Assembly (NCBI GenBank): GCA_964428475.1
Contig: CAYRYO010000071.1
Coordinates: forward strand, 1 to 7,884
Length of the DNA: 7,884 nucleotides
Source of the DNA: JARICQ01 sp964428475
GTDB lineage: Bacteria; Bacillota; Clostridia; Tissierellales; Tissierellaceae
Reading direction: 5' to 3'
Positions 6,540 through 7,884 of the stretch are shown piece by piece. The notes beneath the pieces were generated by a model. It did no database searches. It had not been told where the DNA came from and saw only the letters and a list, made by a program, of their open reading frames with translations. How positions within the stretch are numbered: the first letter of the stretch is position 1; the number at the start of each line of letters is the position of its first letter. The translations under genes and the position numbers were made by a program.

Positions 6540-6545
6540 CCCATT

Positions 6546-6679
6546 AAAAAAGATTCTTCGCTATACTCTGATAAGTAGGAAATCAAAATCATAAGCTTTG
6601 ATTTCGTATTCATCACTTAATTTGTTTGTCAATGACAGTATATTGTCATTTCGAGTATAACGAGGAATCTTAATTTTTT
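6546..6679. repeat. Palindromic repeat element with two inner hairpins (three-way junction)
   Basis: Outer arms 6550-6568 and 6653-6671 pair at 17 of 19 positions. Inside are two perfect hairpins: GAAATCAAA/TTTGATTTC (6579-6587 with 6597-6605) and AATGACA/TGTCATT (6631-6637 with 6644-6650). The right unit, TGTCATTTCGAG...GAATCT (6644-6670), resembles the short dispersed TGTCATTCTGAGCG...GAAGAATCT-type repeats that I recall from many bacterial genomes. The left unit is the same motif in opposite orientation, so the element looks like a small non-autonomous or REP/MITE-like unit. On the minus strand the outer stem is followed by TCTTTTTT, which could act as a terminator after the decarboxylase gene, just before the peptidase ribosome binding site. 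The pairing is seen directly; repeat-family status is inferred. Confidence 0.72.
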
Positions 6680-6712
6680 GACCTTAGTTAACGATTAACA
6701 ATTTGTATTTTA

Positions 6713-7849
6713 TTATCCAAAAAAATTAAGTAAAAGCCCTGCTGCTATTGCTGAACCTATTACTCCTGCTACATTTGGTCCCATTGCATGCATAAGTAAA
6801 AAATTTCTTGGATTAGCTTCTTGCCCTACTTTCTGAACTACCCTAGCTGCCATAGGCACTGCTGATACTCCCGCTGCTCCGATAAGTGGATTGATTTTCC
6901 CACCAGATAGCTTGCACATAACTTTTCCAAGCAGCACTCCTGATGCAGTTCCAATTGAAAATGCTATAAGTCCTAAAAGGATGATAAGCAGTGTTTTTCC
7001 TGTAAGGAATGTCTCTGCATTAGCTGTTGCTCCTACAGTAACTCCTAAGAATATAGTAACTATATTTATAAGTTCGTTTTGTGAAGTTTTTGAAAGTCTA
7101 TCTACTACAAGTGATTCTTTAAATAAGTTTCCAAGCATTAACATTCCTACAAGAGTAGCTGCTGAAGGAAGTAATAAGGATACTAATATAGTAACCATGA
7201 TAGGAAAGAATATCTTTTCCTTTTTAGAAACTGTTCTTATCTGTCCCATTACTATTTCTCTTTCCTCTTTTGTAGTCAATGCTTTCATTATTGGTGGCTG
7301 AATAATAGGCACCAATGCCATATAACTATATGCTGCAACCGCTATAGGCCCTAATAGTTCTGGAGCTAGTTTAGATGTAAGATAAAGCGCCGTCGGTCCA
7401 TCTGCACCACCTATAATAGCTATAGATGCTGCTTCTTTGACTGGGAAATTAAATGCTATAGCACCTAAAAATGTTGCAAATATACCAAACTGTGCCGCTG
7501 CTCCTAGAAGTACACTTTTAGGATTTGCTATTAGGGGCCCAAAGTCTGTCATTGCTCCTACACCCATGAATATAAGTGGAGGATATATGCCCAACTTAAC
7601 CCCTTGGTATAAATAATAAAGTAGTCCTCCTGGTTGATCTCCTTCAGGTCCTTTCATCAAACCCGCTAAAGGCAAATTGGCAAGCAATATACCAAAGGCA
7701 ATTGGAACAAGAAGTAATGGCTCAAACTCTTTAGCAATTGCCAAATAGAGTAGTACAAATGACACCAAGATCATTCCAATTTGTCCCCAAGTCAAGGCAG
7801 CAAATCCAGTGCTCCCGAAAAAATCCATTAATATATCTAATAAATTCAT
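6713..7849 (-). CDS. oadB: Sodium-translocating decarboxylase, beta subunit (OadB/GcdB/MmdB family)
   Basis: Integral membrane subunit that decarboxylates the carboxybiotin carrier and couples this to Na+ export. The 378-aa product is very hydrophobic, with many membrane helices from residue 22 to the end. GGADGPTALY (148-157) holds Asp150, matching Asp203 of Klebsiella OadB. NPLIGAAGVSAVPMAAR (320-336) supplies Asn320, Gly324, Ser329 and Arg336, matching N373, G377, S382 and R389. ANPRNFLLMHAMGPNVAG (345-362) contains Asn359, matching N412. All key residues are present, so the pump should work. The ATG at 7847-7849 has AAAGGA 10 nt upstream. The substrate (oxaloacetate, glutaconyl-CoA or methylmalonyl-CoA) cannot be told from this subunit; the carboxyltransferase, gamma and biotin-carrier genes would lie above 7884. 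The symbol is a family label only. Confidence 0.95.
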   Translation of the reverse strand: MNLLDILMDFFGSTGFAALTWGQIGMILVSFVLLYLAIAKEFEPLLLVPIAFGILLANLPLAGLMKGPEGDQPGGLLYYLYQGVKLGIYPPLIFMGVGAMTDFGPLIANPKSVLLGAAAQFGIFATFLGAIAFNFPVKEAASIAIIGGADGPTALYLTSKLAPELLGPIAVAAYSYMALVPIIQPPIMKALTTKEEREIVMGQIRTVSKKEKIFFPIMVTILVSLLLPSAATLVGMLMLGNLFKESLVVDRLSKTSQNELINIVTIFLGVTVGATANAETFLTGKTLLIILLGLIAFSIGTASGVLLGKVMCKLSGGKINPLIGAAGVSAVPMAARVVQKVGQEANPRNFLLMHAMGPNVAGVIGSAIAAGLLLNFFG

Positions 7850-7884
7850 CTTTCTACCGTCCTTTCTTGGTAACTACTCTAATA

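Noticed and set aside
6627..6632. TTGACA on the minus strand inside the repeat as a -35 box for the peptidase gene
   Set aside because: No acceptable -10 hexamer at 16-18 bp; the best nearby hexamer, TATGAT, is 33 bp away. The TTGACA borders the inner hairpin and is explained by it.
6687..6699. GTTAACGATTAAC as a terminator for the decarboxylase gene
   Set aside because: The stem is only 5 bp of weak pairs and lacks a directly following T-run; the larger palindromic element further on is the better candidate.
6891..7301. Plus-strand frame of 136 codons
   Set aside because: It lies wholly opposite the decarboxylase gene, whose membrane helices and catalytic residues are intact; the composition is that of an antisense shadow.
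1..7884. CRISPR array, prophage, toxin-antitoxin or defence island
   Set aside because: No regularly spaced repeats, integrase, transposase, nuclease or small paired genes are present; the genes are metabolic and housekeeping on one strand.

Overview
The window reads as an ordinary chromosomal segment of a low-GC, AT-rich Firmicute, most likely an anaerobic member of the Clostridia. The grounds are AT-biased codon use, strong AAGGAGG-type ribosome binding sites, sigma-A promoters close to consensus, a type III pantothenate kinase, an ECF vitamin-uptake component, a sodium-pumping decarboxylase subunit, and the coaX-dusB-greA-lysS gene order. I cannot name a species. Every supported gene lies on the minus strand, so transcription runs from the high-coordinate end towards position 1. 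The plus-strand open frames are shadows.

In transcription order: (1) 7849-6713, beta subunit of a Na+-translocating carboxylic acid decarboxylase, complete, with its upstream partners outside the window. (2) 6712-6530, a spacer filled by a palindromic repeat of about 120-130 bp that can fold as a three-way junction. (3) 6529-5570, a P1-family (DmpA/BapA-like) self-processing peptidase. (4) 5569-5406, a spacer with a good sigma-A promoter and a 16-bp direct repeat at 21-bp period. (5) 5405-4659, an ECF S component (PanT-like), overlapping or abutting (6) coaX, type III pantothenate kinase; together these form an uptake-and-trapping pair for pantothenate. (7) 3824-2853, dusB, tRNA-dihydrouridine synthase, separated from coaX by a strong hairpin that swallows the coaX stop codon. 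(8) 2805-1876, an unrecognised protein of about 300 aa with a Rossmann-like C-terminal half and a puzzling start site. (9) A perfect-consensus promoter (TTGACA, 17 bp, TATAAT) followed by greA (1766-1290) and lysS (1259 to beyond position 1, truncated by the window edge before motif 3).

The genes fall into three functional blocks: membrane energetics (decarboxylase), pantothenate/CoA supply (panT-coaX, perhaps with the peptidase), and tRNA/transcription housekeeping (dusB, greA, lysS). I see no defence system, prophage, CRISPR array, tRNA or rRNA. The least explained parts are the 309-codon gene between dusB and greA, its start codon, the structured repeat upstream of the peptidase, and the tandem leader repeats upstream of panT. 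No stretch longer than 300 bases lacks a gene.
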